Counted from the first letter of the stretch, positions 19,430 through 29,011 are shown. The stretch: DNA of 32,071 nt from Xanthomonas translucens pv. translucens DSM 18974 (GCF_000331775.1 NZ_CAPJ01000287.1:1-32071); one strand, 5' to 3'. Numbers and translations are program-made. The notes: generated from the sequence alone by a model not told the origin.

Positions 19430-19496
19430 GCGCATCGCCGCCGCGTACCCGCGACGGCATGGATCGGCTAGAACATCCATGATGCAAGCGGTGACA

Positions 19497-19551
19497 GCTG
19501 TGGGCGACTTCAGTCGCGACGGGCTTTACCGACGACTGCCGCTCCCACAGC
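19497..19551. repeat. Degenerate REP palindrome (GACTTCAGTC class)
   Basis: The left arm GCTGTGGGCGACTTCAGTCG (19497-) is complete, but the right arm (GACTGCCGCTCCCACAGC, ending 19551) has lost its central bases. The outer bases GCTGTGGG/CCCACAGC still pair. Confidence 0.75.
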
Positions 19552-19582
19552 GCTTCGCCTACCGCGATGCCTGGGCGAGTAT

Positions 19583-20184
19583 CTAGCGCGCCGCGGCCAG
19601 CGCCATTTCAAGTTCACCGCCAGCGTGCCGAGCACGATCAGCACCAGGCCCAGTCACTGCACCGTCACCACCGCCAGCGGCCGCTCGCGACCGATGCGCC
19701 GCGACAACAGCAACGACGCGCCGCACAGCAGCGCCGCCAGCAAAGTCAGTGCGATCCCCGGCAGATAACCGTGATCTACCGTCTGCCACAGCCGCGCCAG
19801 ATCCGCCAAACAGGCCACGCCGACGAAGGCCAGCAGCGTCCAGCCCAGATCGCTGCGGAGGGTGCGCTCGCCCTGCAACAACTCCGCCAGGATCAGCATC
19901 ACGAACGGGAACACGTGGTAGACCATCGTCGCCACGCCGATCGACGAGCGCGCCATGCCGGCGAACAGCGCCACCCAGTGCAACACCAGCAGCACCCCGC
20001 TGACCACCGCGTCGCGCAGCAGCGTGCGCTCGCGCCACAGCCCGCGCAGCTGGCCGCCGAGCAGGCCGCATACGGTGAGGAACAACGCGCCGAACAGGCA
20101 GCGGTAGAACACCGCGGTCACCGGGTCCTGCCCGCTCTCGTGCACGAACACGCTGACCGAGCCGATCAGCACTTCCTCCAGCAC
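19583..20184 (-). pseudogene. EamA-type (DMT) transporter remnant
   Basis: The frame shows the first half of a ten-helix drug/metabolite transporter: IGSVSVFVHESGQDPVTAVFYRCLFGALFL, LLVLHWVALFAGMARSSIGVATMVYHVFPF, LILAELLQGERTLRSDLGWTLLAFVGVACL and GIALTLLAALLCGASLLLSRRIG. It ends at AVVTVQ followed by TGA (19656-19654). Directly after the stop the same frame reads LGLVLIVLGTLAVNLKW, which looks like the last helix of such a protein. The central part of the second EamA domain (roughly 100 residues) therefore seems deleted, with a stop at the junction. A GTG at 20184 is a possible start; the original start is unclear. It lies just downstream of the phzF-like gene, probably once in one operon. 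Confidence 0.8.
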
Positions 20185-20227
20185 AGCGCACGCCGCGTGG
20201 CGCCGGCGGCAACGGCGGCCACCGCGC

Positions 20228-21019
20228 TCACAACGCGATCGTCCCATGCAGGTACTGCACCGCGCTGCCGCGCACATGGACGTGTTGCGCCTCGACACGG
20301 CACCCAAGCTCGCCGCCACGCGCCGACGCCTGCAGCGCGGTCAGCTGCGTCTTGCCCAGCGCCTGCGCCCACAACGGCGCCAGCGCGGCGTGGATGGAGC
20401 CGGTCACCGGATCCTCGGCGCCGCCGTTGGCCGGCCAGAAATAGCGCGACACGAAATCATGGCTGCTGCCGGGCGCGGTCACCGCAACATCGCGCGGCGC
20501 CAATGCCAGCATCCGCGCCAGATCCGGCACCAGCGCGCGCACCTGGCGCTCGTCCGCGTACACCGCGATGTACGCCTGCTGGTTGGCATACACCGCCCGC
20601 GGTGCGATCGACAAGGCATCAAGCAAGGCCTGCGGTACCGACGCCAACAAGGCCGGCGCCTGATTCGGAAAGCGCATCTCGAAGCTGCCGTCGTCCAACC
20701 TCTCCACCCCCAGTTCGCCGACCGCCGCCGCGCGCAAGCGCAGCGGGAACGGCGCCAGTCGCTGGCTGGCGATCACATGTGCGCTGGCCAGCGTCGCATG
20801 GCCGCAGAAGCCGATTTCCTTCAGCGGCGAGAACCAGCGGATATCGAATACGCCGTCGGCGTCGCGCACGAAGAATGCGGTCTCCGACAGATTGTTCTCG
20901 CCGGCGATGGCCTGCATCAGCGCATCCGGCAGCCAGGCCTGCAATGGCACCACGGCGGCCGGATTGCCCTTGAACGGGACCGAGGTGAAGGCATCGACGA
21001 TGAACACGGAAAGCGGCAT
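20228..21019 (-). CDS. PhzF family isomerase
   Basis: This 263-residue protein has the two-domain diaminopimelate-epimerase-like fold of the PhzF family. Visible motifs are the N-terminal FIVDAFTSVPFKGNPAAVV, the catalytic glutamate in ENNLSETAFF (E46), FSPLKEIGFCGHATLASAHVI, and the second-domain motif NGGAEDPVTGSIHAAL containing the conserved acid. True PhzF isomerises an intermediate of phenazine synthesis, but no other phenazine genes are present, so this is probably one of the many PhzF-like enzymes of unknown substrate. I start at ATG 21019 because GAGGA lies six bases upstream; the in-frame ATG at 21142 adds 41 unrelated residues. It appears intact although its neighbour is broken. Confidence 0.9.
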   Translation of the reverse strand: MPLSVFIVDAFTSVPFKGNPAAVVPLQAWLPDALMQAIAGENNLSETAFFVRDADGVFDIRWFSPLKEIGFCGHATLASAHVIASQRLAPFPLRLRAAAVGELGVERLDDGSFEMRFPNQAPALLASVPQALLDALSIAPRAVYANQQAYIAVYADERQVRALVPDLARMLALAPRDVAVTAPGSSHDFVSRYFWPANGGAEDPVTGSIHAALAPLWAQALGKTQLTALQASARGGELGCRVEAQHVHVRGSAVQYLHGTIAL

Positions 21020-21586
21020 GGCCGTCCTCGCAGCGCTTGCGGCAACACCGGCGCAGCGGCCGGCACAGCAACAGTCTGCAGCGCAGTGGCCGACCGGCCA
21101 CCTGTCGCGCGCCGAGAGAAACCCGCTGCTGTACGCCGCCAATCCCTGCCCTGTTTACGGCGTCGCCGCACCGATCGCCAGCGCCGCGCAAGCGCCGAAC
21201 ACGGTACAGGCGAGCATGACCCGCGCGCTGAGCGGGCTGCGCCAACGCTGCCGCGACAACGACGATACGGGTTTGCGGCAAGCGAGCATGACGCGACTCC
21301 AGTCCGGGAAGACACGATGGCGAAGGCCGAGGAATCTAGCGGCACGCCGTCTCAGCCGACGCGACCGTAATCGCATAATCGCGCATTGGACGATGCGCCG
21401 TGGACTTGTTTACGCGTAGCGCCGGCGGGCGATCGGAATCGCCATGCAACTGCCACTGCAGCGTCATCGTGCAGCAGCAATCGCGATGACCAAGTGGCGG
21501 CAAGCGCTGGCCGCGGCCGCAATCAAAACGCGGCCGCAATACGGCGCCAGAGCGGTTCTCTCTGTCTAGTTACAGGCAACGTCACC
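21020..21586. other. Intergenic region without supported gene
   Basis: This stretch of over 500 bp between the PhzF gene and a REP pair has only weak short frames (for example a 73-codon minus frame ending at 21155 with a hydrophobic tail MLACTVFGACAALAIGAATP). A short direct repeat, GCGAGCATGAC, occurs at about 21212 and 21284. I see no family match; it may be decayed sequence. Confidence 0.4.
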
Positions 21587-21656
21587 TTGTAGGAGCGACT
21601 TCAGTCGCGACGGGCCTTACCGATAGCGCCCGTCGCGACTGAAGTCGCTCCCCCAA
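21587..21656. repeat. REP palindrome pair (GACTTCAGTC class)
   Basis: The arm TTGTAGGAGCGACTTCAGTC at 21587 pairs with its complement starting CCCGTCGCGACTGAAGTCGC at 21629. This variant carries GACTTCAGTC in place of GGCTTCAGCC, with compensating changes in both arms. It lies downstream of the frm operon and could act in its 3' end. Confidence 0.9.
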
Positions 21657-21763
21657 TGAAGCACCCGCATGCACCTGCCCATCGCCTCCAACGCGGAACA
21701 CCCTGCACCGGCGCATGCAACCGCCGGCGCCCGGCATGCCCGGAGTGCCGCCGCGGCCGGCAC

Positions 21764-22594
21764 TCACTCCTGCAGCGCGCGCGCGTGGTGGGCGATGTGC
21801 TCGCCGATGAAGCTGCCGATGAAGTAGTAGCTGTGGTCGTAGCCGGGCTGCAGGCGCAGCGTCAGCGGGTAGCCGGCGGCATCGGCCGCGGCCTGCAGCA
21901 ACTGCGGTTGCAGCTGCTTGTCGAGGAACTCGTCGCCACCGCCCTGGTCGATCAGCAGCGGCAGGCGCTCGCTCGCCGCGGCGATCAGCGCGGTGGCGTC
22001 GTAGGCCTTCCAACTGGCGCGGTCGTCGCCGAGATACGCCGAAAACGCCTTCTCGCCCCACGGCACCTGCGACGGCGCCACGATCGGCGAGAACGCCGAC
22101 ACGCTGCGATAGCGGCCCGGATTCTTCAGCGCGATCACCAGCGCACCGTGGCCGCCCATCGAGTGGCCACTGATCGCACGCCGGCCGTTGTGCGGGAACT
22201 GCGCTTCGATCAACGCGGGCAGTTCCTGCACCACGTAGTCGTACATGCGGTAGTGCCTGGCCCACGGTTCGCGGGTGGCGTTGACGTAGAAACCGGCGCC
22301 CTTGCCCAGATCGTAGCCGTCGGCGTCGGCGACGTCGTCGCCACGCGGGCTGGTATCCGGTGCGACCAGGATCACCCCGTGCTCGGCGGCATAGCGCTGC
22401 GCGCCGGCCTTGCTGATGAAGTTCTGCTCGGTGCAGGTGAGTCCACTGAGCCAGTACAGCACCGGCAGCGCGGCGTGCTCGGCCTGCGGCGGCAGGTACA
22501 CGGCCACGTTCATCGTGCAGCCGAGCACGGCCGAGTCGTGGCGATAGACGTCCTGCCAGCCGCCGCAGCAGGCATGGTGTTCGATGCGTTCCAT
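21764..22594 (-). CDS. fghA: S-formylglutathione hydrolase
   Basis: This 276-residue alpha/beta-hydrolase cuts S-formylglutathione into formate and glutathione, the last step of glutathione-dependent formaldehyde oxidation. Visible features are [10 protein letters not shown], the family signature [22 protein letters not shown], the nucleophile elbow [11 protein letters not shown] (S144), the catalytic Asp in [10 protein letters not shown] and the His in [13 protein letters not shown]. The length is normal for the esterase D/FrmB/FghA family. ATG 22594 ([21 protein letters not shown]) is where family homology begins. It is the last gene of frmR-frmA-gfa-fghA, 99 bp behind gfa. Confidence 0.95.
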   Translation of the reverse strand: MERIEHHACCGGWQDVYRHDSAVLGCTMNVAVYLPPQAEHAALPVLYWLSGLTCTEQNFISKAGAQRYAAEHGVILVAPDTSPRGDDVADADGYDLGKGAGFYVNATREPWARHYRMYDYVVQELPALIEAQFPHNGRRAISGHSMGGHGALVIALKNPGRYRSVSAFSPIVAPSQVPWGEKAFSAYLGDDRASWKAYDATALIAAASERLPLLIDQGGGDEFLDKQLQPQLLQAAADAAGYPLTLRLQPGYDHSYYFIGSFIGEHIAHHARALQE

Positions 22595-22693
22595 GGAATG
22601 GGATCCCGGATAGGGGATGCGGACGGACGGGTGCCGCCCGCATCCGAAGACGCCGCCGCAACGCACCGCCACGGCGGCACGCGAGCGGCAGGT

Positions 22694-23266
22694 TCAGTGC
22701 AGCACGCCGCTCTTGCGCGCGACGTGGGTGGCGATCGCGTCCATCAACGGCGGCGACAGGCAGTCGTACGGTTCCAGCTTCAGTTCGCGCAGCCGGCTGC
22801 GCACGCCGTCCATCGCTTCCGGACGGGTGCCGCTTTCGATGATCGAGGACACGAACGCCGCAAAGCCCGGCGCCGACCAGCCCTGCTGCGGCGACAGCTC
22901 GGTATGGATGAAGTCCAGCCCATGGAACGGATGCTCGGTGTTCTCGATGCGCCCGTACATGTGCACGCCGCAGCCGGTGCAAGCATGGCGCTGGATGGTC
23001 GCGCGCTCGTCGACCACCTTCAGTTTCTCCTCGTGCGCGGTGACCTTGACCTTGTCGCGGCCGACCACCGCCACCACCGAGAACGTCGCGCCTTTCGGCT
23101 TCCAGCACTTGGTGCAACCGCAGGCGTGGTTGTGCGCGGTCTGCGCCGCCACGTGCACGGTCACCTTGTCGCTGGCGCAGTGGCATTCCAGGGTGCCGCC
23201 CTGGAAATTCTCCGCACCCGCGTGTACCCCGCCGTCCACCGACGGATGAATCGTTACGGTACTCAT
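22694..23266 (-). CDS. gfa: S-(hydroxymethyl)glutathione synthase (glutathione-dependent formaldehyde-activating enzyme)
   Basis: This 190-residue zinc protein speeds the joining of formaldehyde and glutathione to S-hydroxymethylglutathione. The cysteine ligands match the Paracoccus Gfa pattern: C28/C30 in LECHC, C49/C51/C54 in HACGCTKC, and the pair in [28 protein letters not shown] is also typical. Two adjacent ATGs (23269 and 23266) follow GGGAGGGGC; the second has the better spacing and gives the usual length. It lies between frmA and fghA in one operon. It detoxifies formaldehyde in the cytoplasm, depending on glutathione supplied by gshA, present at 29151-30515. Confidence 0.94.
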   Translation of the reverse strand: MSTVTIHPSVDGGVHAGAENFQGGTLECHCASDKVTVHVAAQTAHNHACGCTKCWKPKGATFSVVAVVGRDKVKVTAHEEKLKVVDERATIQRHACTGCGVHMYGRIENTEHPFHGLDFIHTELSPQQGWSAPGFAAFVSSIIESGTRPEAMDGVRSRLRELKLEPYDCLSPPLMDAIATHVARKSGVLH

Positions 23267-23335
23267 CATGCCCCTCCCGGGTTCGTTGCGTACCTGCATG
23301 CGCGGAAGCGGCCGCGCGCCGGACTGACCGTCAGG

Positions 23336-24487
<1,152 letters not shown>

Positions 24488-24763
24488 TCACTTGAGGTAG
24501 GAGCGCACCAGCATGCCCATCTCGCGCACGCGCGCGGCGCGCTGCGTCTCCGAGGCGGCGGCGTGGCCGAATTCTTCGCGGATATGCGCCTGCATCACTT
24601 CCGACATCAGGCCGTTGACCGCACCGCGGATCGCGGCGATCTGCTGCAGCACCGCCGCGCAATCGGCGCCGCCTTCCAGCGCGCGCTCCAGCGCCTCGGC
24701 CTGTCCGCGCACGCGGCGGATGCGGGCCAGGACGCGTTTCTTCTCGTGTGGCGTGTGCGGCAT
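24488..24763 (-). CDS. frmR: Formaldehyde-responsive repressor, FrmR/RcnR (CsoR) family
   Basis: This 91-residue all-helical regulator represses the formaldehyde operon until its conserved cysteine reacts. The sequence begins MPHTPHEKKRVLARIRRVRGQAEALERAL. Cys35 is in GGADCAAVLQQIAAIRGAVNGLM and His60 in VMQAHIREEF; both positions are typical of FrmR. Clustering in front of frmA-gfa-fghA supports FrmR rather than the nickel/cobalt sensor RcnR or copper sensor CsoR. A palindromic operator lies 18 bp upstream of its start, so the gene should be autoregulated. ATG 24763 is the only sensible start. Confidence 0.95.
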   Translation of the reverse strand: MPHTPHEKKRVLARIRRVRGQAEALERALEGGADCAAVLQQIAAIRGAVNGLMSEVMQAHIREEFGHAAASETQRAARVREMGMLVRSYLK

Positions 24764-24780
24764 GTGGCGACCTGAGAACT

Positions 24781-24797
24781 ATACTGGGGTACAGTAT
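24781..24797. promoter_or_regulatory. Probable FrmR operator and frmR promoter
   Basis: The palindrome ATACTGGGGTACAGTAT (6-bp arms, GGGTA centre) lies 18 bp before the frmR start. An AT-flanked palindrome with a G-rich centre is the form of operator used by the FrmR/RcnR group. A -10-like TATACT on the minus strand (24798-24793) overlaps the arm, so bound repressor would cover the promoter. Confidence 0.75.
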
Positions 24798-24810
24798 ATT
24801 CCTCAGCGCG

Positions 24811-24856
24811 CAAAAGAAAACGCCCGCGCCATTCCGGATCGGAAATGGCACGGGCG
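24811..24856 (-). terminator. Hairpin with U-rich tail on the minus strand, upstream of frmR
   Basis: 24821-24830 and 24847-24856 form the base of a long, nearly perfect hairpin (CGCCCG/CGGGCG, GCCATT/AATGGC, tip near GGATC). Read on the minus strand it is followed by TTTTCTTTTG, the form of a rho-independent terminator. No minus-strand gene is seen directly upstream of it, so it may insulate the frm promoter or be left from a lost gene. Confidence 0.6.
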
Positions 24857-25178
24857 GCTGGAACCGTTCGGCATGGAGCGGAGCAGCAACGCGCGGCCGG
24901 CACGGCGCCATCCGGGCGGTTCACCCGGCGTCGCGGCCAACGCGCGCCATGGCGCACGCGCGGTCACGCCGCGGCGATGGAACGTCAGCGCTTTGTGTCC
25001 GTGGGCGTCTGAATACGACACAAACCAGCCATGAGCCCACCGCCGCCACTGCCTATCATGATCCGGCGATCACACGCCCGCCTTGCACCCAGCAGCGATG
25101 GCCTCTGCCCGCACCAGTTTCAGACGGTAGCGGCCGCGTCTAGACTGGCCGTATTCCGAGCGGCCGCCCTTCAAGATC

Positions 25179-25895
25179 ATGGATATGCAATCGTTCATTC
25201 TGGTGGTCGACGACGACCCCGATCTGCGCCGGCTCATCAGCGAGTTCCTGCAAGAGCACGGCTACCAGGTGGAGGCTGCGGAAAACGTCGCCGACATGCG
25301 CCGGCTGATGGCGATACGCCAACCCGACCTGGTGATCCTGGATGTGATGATGCCCGGCGAAGACGGCCTCAGCGCCGCGCGGCAGCTGGCCAGCGAGCGC
25401 GGCGCGCCGGCGGTGATCATGCTCAGCGCGCTTGGCAGCGACACCGACCGCATCATCGGCCTGGAAGTGGGCGCCGACGACTACCTGGCCAAGCCGTGCA
25501 ATCCGCGCGAACTGCTGGCGCGCGTGCGTGCACTGCTGCGTCGCAGGCAGGCGGCGACGCTGCCGCCGGAGGCGCGCGGCAACGTCTACGAATTCGCCGG
25601 CTGGCGCCTGGACGTGATCCGCCGCGACCTGCGCGACCCCACCGGCATCTTCATCAACCTCTCCGACGGCGAGTTCGCCCTGCTGCGCACCTTCGTCGAA
25701 CATCCGCAGCGGGTGCTCAGCCGCGATCAGTTGCTCGACTACGCGCGCGGCCGCGACACCGAGGTCTACGACCGCGCGATCGACAGCCAGATCAGCCGCC
25801 TGCGGCGCAAGATCAACGAACGCGTGCAGACCGAACTGATCCGCACCGTGCGCAACGAGGGCTACATGCTGCTGCCGAGCGTCGCCCGGCTGTGA
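25179..25895 (+). CDS. OmpR-family response regulator
   Basis: This 238-residue DNA-binding regulator has a receiver domain (about 5-120) with acidic pocket DDD at 11-13, phosphoacceptor D55 in LVILDVMMPGEDG, Ser/Thr switch in IMLSALGSDTD and K in YLAKPCNPREL. A winged-helix domain follows (about 140-235; INLSDGEFALLRTFVEHPQRVLSRDQLLDYA... and AIDSQISRLRRKI... TVRNEGYMLLPS). ATG 25179 is chosen; a second ATG two codons later is possible. Its TGA overlaps the GTG of the kinase gene (GTGA, 25892-25895), so the pair is coupled. The signal and targets are not evident. Confidence 0.95.
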   Translation: MDMQSFILVVDDDPDLRRLISEFLQEHGYQVEAAENVADMRRLMAIRQPDLVILDVMMPGEDGLSAARQLASERGAPAVIMLSALGSDTDRIIGLEVGADDYLAKPCNPRELLARVRALLRRRQAATLPPEARGNVYEFAGWRLDVIRRDLRDPTGIFINLSDGEFALLRTFVEHPQRVLSRDQLLDYARGRDTEVYDRAIDSQISRLRRKINERVQTELIRTVRNEGYMLLPSVARL

Positions 25896-27451
25896 GCGCG
25901 CCCAAGCAGCGGGGCCGCCGCGGCGTCTCGATCTTCGCCCGCACCTTCCTGCTGCTGCTGGCCGCCCTGCTGACCGCGCAGCTGATCGGCATCGCCTTGC
26001 TGGTGCTACGCACGCCGGTCTACGAAATGCCGGTGCATCCGCCGGAAGTGATCGCGCTGCTGACCACCAAGATGCCGGCCGGCACGCAGACCTTGAAGGT
26101 GCACGACTCCAGGCAGGCGCCGCTGCCGGCGCCGGGGCAGGCCCGCGACCGCTTCGCCGAATTCATGCTGACCAACTGGCTGGACGTGGCGCCGGAACAG
26201 GTGCGCTTCTATCGCAGCAGCGACGACAAGCTCCCCAACCCGAACTTCACCCAGGAAGAACGGATCCGCCTGCGACCGCGGTCCGGCCCGCCCGGCGACG
26301 CGCGCTTCCTGCACGATGCAGCGCCATCGTTCGCCAATGCCGACGCACCGCCGCAGGCACCGTTCGACGCAGGCACAGACCCGGCTGCAGACGCGCTGCA
26401 GCCGACTCCGCCGCCAACAAGCAACGCCACCCCCGGCGGTCTCGGTACTGCGCTGCGCGCAGCCGGTTCGCGCTGGCGCGAGCGCGGCCTGGCCCCTGCA
26501 TCGCCGTTGCTCGGCGGCTTCACCGCCGCATTGCAGCAACCCGACGGCCGCTGGCGCAGCGTGGTGTCGCCGCCGCGGCGTTTCTCCGCCGCGTTCAAGA
26601 CCCAGGTCGCGCTGCTGTTCGTGGCCGGCCTGCTGGCGATGTTGCCGCTGGCGTGGTGGTTCTCGCGCGCGCTGGCCGCGCCAATCCGCCGCTTCGCCGA
26701 AGCCGCCGACCGGCTCGGCCGCAATCCCGATGCGCAGCCGCTGCAGCGCAGCGGTCCCAGCGAAATCGTGCAGGCGGCCGACTCGTTCAACGCCATGCAG
26801 GCGCGCCTGAACCGCCTGATCAACGAGCGCACGCACATGGTCGCGGCGATCGCCCACGATCTGCGCACCCCGCTGGCGCGCCTGGCGTTCCGCCTGGAAG
26901 GCCTACAGCCGCCGCTGCGCGACAAGACCATCGCCGACATCGATGAAATGAAGGCAATGATCTCCGCAGCGCTGGACTTCATCCACAACGACAGCCGCCG
27001 CAGCACCCGCGCACCGCTGGATTTCCGCCTATTGGTGGAGAGCGTGGTCGACGACGCCAGCGACACCGGCGCCGAGGCGAGCTTCGTCGCTGGTCAGGCC
27101 ATCACCCTCGATGGCGATCCGTTGTCGCTGCGGCGGATGGTGATGAACCTGCTCGAGAACGCACTGAAGTACGGCAAGCGCGCGCGCCTGCACCTGCACC
27201 GCGACGGCGCCGACTGCGTGCTGTGGATCGACGACGACGGCCCCGGCATCGACCCGGCCCAGCACGAGCAACTGTTCCTGCCGTTCTTCCGCGGCGAGAA
27301 CTCGCGCAACCGCGACACCGGCGGCATCGGCCTGGGCCTGTCGGTCGCGCACAGCATCGCGCTCGCCCACGGCGGCGAGATCACCCTGACCAACCGCCCG
27401 GAGGGTGGGTTGCGGGTGTGTGTGGAGTTGCCGTGCCAGGCGGTGGCGTGA
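25892..27451 (+). CDS. Sensor histidine kinase, EnvZ-like
   Basis: This 519-residue inner-membrane kinase starts at GTG 25892, overlapping the response regulator stop. Order: a basic cytoplasmic start, TM1 (about 14-34, TFLLLLAALLTAQLIGIALL), an unusually long periplasmic part (about 35-230) with a Pro/Ala-rich linker (PPQAPFDAG... ALQPTPPPTSNATPG), TM2 (VALLFVAGLLAMLPLAWWF), HAMP, the dimerisation helix with the phosphorylated H322 (AAIAHDLRTPLARLAFRLEG), N box MVMNLLENALKYG, G1 DDGPGID and G2 GGIGLGLSVAHSIALAHGG. All catalytic motifs are intact. It phosphorylates the partner regulator; the ligand is unknown. Confidence 0.94.
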   Translation: MSAPKQRGRRGVSIFARTFLLLLAALLTAQLIGIALLVLRTPVYEMPVHPPEVIALLTTKMPAGTQTLKVHDSRQAPLPAPGQARDRFAEFMLTNWLDVAPEQVRFYRSSDDKLPNPNFTQEERIRLRPRSGPPGDARFLHDAAPSFANADAPPQAPFDAGTDPAADALQPTPPPTSNATPGGLGTALRAAGSRWRERGLAPASPLLGGFTAALQQPDGRWRSVVSPPRRFSAAFKTQVALLFVAGLLAMLPLAWWFSRALAAPIRRFAEAADRLGRNPDAQPLQRSGPSEIVQAADSFNAMQARLNRLINERTHMVAAIAHDLRTPLARLAFRLEGLQPPLRDKTIADIDEMKAMISAALDFIHNDSRRSTRAPLDFRLLVESVVDDASDTGAEASFVAGQAITLDGDPLSLRRMVMNLLENALKYGKRARLHLHRDGADCVLWIDDDGPGIDPAQHEQLFLPFFRGENSRNRDTGGIGLGLSVAHSIALAHGGEITLTNRPEGGLRVCVELPCQAVA

Positions 27452-27455
27452 GCAT

Positions 27456-28439
27456 TCAGGGCAAATGGCCTGCAAGCGCCGCGTAACGCCGACCGTGGCG
27501 CTCTGGCACGGCCACAGGCCGGCTGCGCTGCGCGTGCCTTTCCTGCTGCAGCGCGGCCTTCATCCGGGCAAGACCGTTGGGATTGGGCCACCCTGTGAAC
27601 GTATCGAGAATGGTGTCGCCACGCATCAGATAGAACGTCGGCGTATCGATACTTTTCAGAAACTTCCAGTCGCTGCGTCGATACATCAGATGCATCGGCA
27701 AGGTCGGCTGGCCTCGATTCCACGCCAGGATCCCATCGACGGGCGGAGTCGGGCCAGGCGCGACAAGCAACACGAGCACTTCCCGCAACCAACGGTCGTC
27801 CTTGTTGGCGACGATCTCAGCGAGCCCGTTCACCGAGAAATGGCAATTTGGATGGACAACCGCGAACACGGCCAGGCGACGCTCGCGCGATGCGAGAGAG
27901 CGCACCACGGCATGCGTCGGCGAGTCGATGTCGATCACACGCCGGGAATCGGCCTTCTGCGCGAACGAAAGCGCGGGCAAAGGCGCGACCGGCCGAGTGG
28001 GCAATGACGCCAGTATCCGGTTCGCCTCGTCGAAGCGGCTAATCGAAGCCAAGGCTTCGGCATAGGACATGACATGCCAGCGGGTAATCCGCCCTTGCGC
28101 TTGCAGCCGCCGGTACAGGCAACCGATCTTGCGCACATGCCTGGGGTCCAACGAATACCCCTCGGCAAGCACTGTCGCCCTGAACAGATCGTCGTCGTGG
28201 ATAGGGGCGCCAGCCTTGCCGCAGGGATCGATGGCGCCGGCAACGCGTTCGTACCTAGCCACGACCGCCTCCGCTCGCTGCGCACCGGACTGATCGGGCA
28301 GACTCTGGTTGTAGTCCGCCAGCGCATCATAGAGCGAAGGCTCAGGCGCCTCTCGGGCCTCTGCAGCACAGAGCAAAGGCGCCACCATCGCAAGGATGGC
28401 GGCGCCGACAAGACACCGCAAGCGGCGCGACATGGACAT
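27456..28439 (-). CDS. Exported protein with C-terminal thioredoxin-like region, monothiol CHFS
   Basis: This 327-residue protein begins at ATG 28439, whose A is the last base of the preceding gene's TGA (TGATG), which fixes the start. It has a signal peptide (MSMSRRLRCLVGAAILAMVAPLLCAAEA) and an alpha-helical N-terminal half (about 28-160; repeated YAEALASISRFDEANRILASLP-like helices). A region resembling a thioredoxin fold follows: RRLAVFAVVHPNCHFSVNGLAEI with a single-cysteine C-H-F-S where CxxC would be, and a likely cis-proline strand DTPTFYLMRGDTILDTFTGW. I do not know the family. It probably acts in the periplasm on the product of the coupled gene. GC is lower than in the core genes around it. 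Confidence 0.75.
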   Translation of the reverse strand: MSMSRRLRCLVGAAILAMVAPLLCAAEAREAPEPSLYDALADYNQSLPDQSGAQRAEAVVARYERVAGAIDPCGKAGAPIHDDDLFRATVLAEGYSLDPRHVRKIGCLYRRLQAQGRITRWHVMSYAEALASISRFDEANRILASLPTRPVAPLPALSFAQKADSRRVIDIDSPTHAVVRSLASRERRLAVFAVVHPNCHFSVNGLAEIVANKDDRWLREVLVLLVAPGPTPPVDGILAWNRGQPTLPMHLMYRRSDWKFLKSIDTPTFYLMRGDTILDTFTGWPNPNGLARMKAALQQERHAQRSRPVAVPERHGRRYAALAGHLP

Positions 28440-29011
28440 CAGCAACCACTCATGCAAATCATATCCAAACTCTCCACGCAGGTGTGCGGGGTTAGACATT
28501 TGTAACCCATGTGATCGTCATCTTGCCCCCTGCCAGGAGTCGGGAAGGCCCGATTCATCGGGTATGCCCGATTCACTTTTATATCCTCCTCCCCATCAAC
28601 ACGCATCTTGTGCATGGAGGAAATCGTGCTCTCCAGGCCGAATAGCGACAGCAGACGATAGGCCTGGCTTGCGGAAAGTTCCGCTTCGATATCGCTGTAA
28701 GTGAACGATGTCACGCCTGTCTCATTGAACCTTAACGACTCGACAAAGCGTTTCTTTGCAGCAGGGGAAAGCAGGTTGAGCGGGCTGGACGCATCCTCTT
28801 TCGCCAGATATTCCCTGAGCAGGGCGGCAGAATGGATCGGCGCGGTTCTCAACCGCAATGCCTTTTGCTCGGCCTGCGCATCCGTCAACTCGGCAGCCCT
28901 CTGTTCGGCAGCGGCATCAAGCGGAGGATCTTTGGCTTTGCCGCAAGGACTCAGAAAAAGTCCCGCGCAAAACAACAAGGCGACGAGCATCCCATTTAGC
29001 TTCTGGCTCAT
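28439..29011 (-). CDS. Exported protein with Cys-rich C-terminal tail
   Basis: This 190-residue protein has a signal peptide or lipoprotein-like start (MSQKLNGMLVALLFCAGLFLSPCGKAKD; the LSPC is not a canonical lipobox). A Glu/Ala/Gln-rich helical segment follows (AAAEQRAAELTDAQAEQKALRL), then SPLNLLSPAAKKRFVESLRFNETGVTSFTYSDIEAEL. The last 24 residues contain four cysteines spaced C-x6-C-x7-C-x3-C (YKCLTPHTCVESLDMICMSGC). AAAGGGG upstream of the ATG is a good ribosome site. The family is unknown. The stop is fused to the start of the thioredoxin-like gene (TGATG). Noticeably lower GC than gshA and the kinase suggests horizontal gain. Confidence 0.72.
   Translation of the reverse strand: MSQKLNGMLVALLFCAGLFLSPCGKAKDPPLDAAAEQRAAELTDAQAEQKALRLRTAPIHSAALLREYLAKEDASSPLNLLSPAAKKRFVESLRFNETGVTSFTYSDIEAELSASQAYRLLSLFGLESTISSMHKMRVDGEEDIKVNRAYPMNRAFPTPGRGQDDDHMGYKCLTPHTCVESLDMICMSGC

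Noticed and set aside
20228..21019. Phenazine biosynthesis locus
   Set aside because: Only a PhzF-like gene is present; no other phz genes are in the window.
21155..21376. 73-codon minus-strand frame with hydrophobic end
   Set aside because: No ribosome site, arginine-rich noise at the N-terminus and no family resemblance; left as intergenic.
24488..24763. Copper (CsoR) or nickel/cobalt (RcnR) sensor
   Set aside because: Residue pattern (Cys35, His60) and the frmA-gfa-fghA context fit FrmR better.
28439..28499. Upstream ATG 28499 for the thioredoxin-like protein
   Set aside because: It would overlap the preceding gene by 61 bases and put 20 residues before a good signal peptide; the TGATG start is better.
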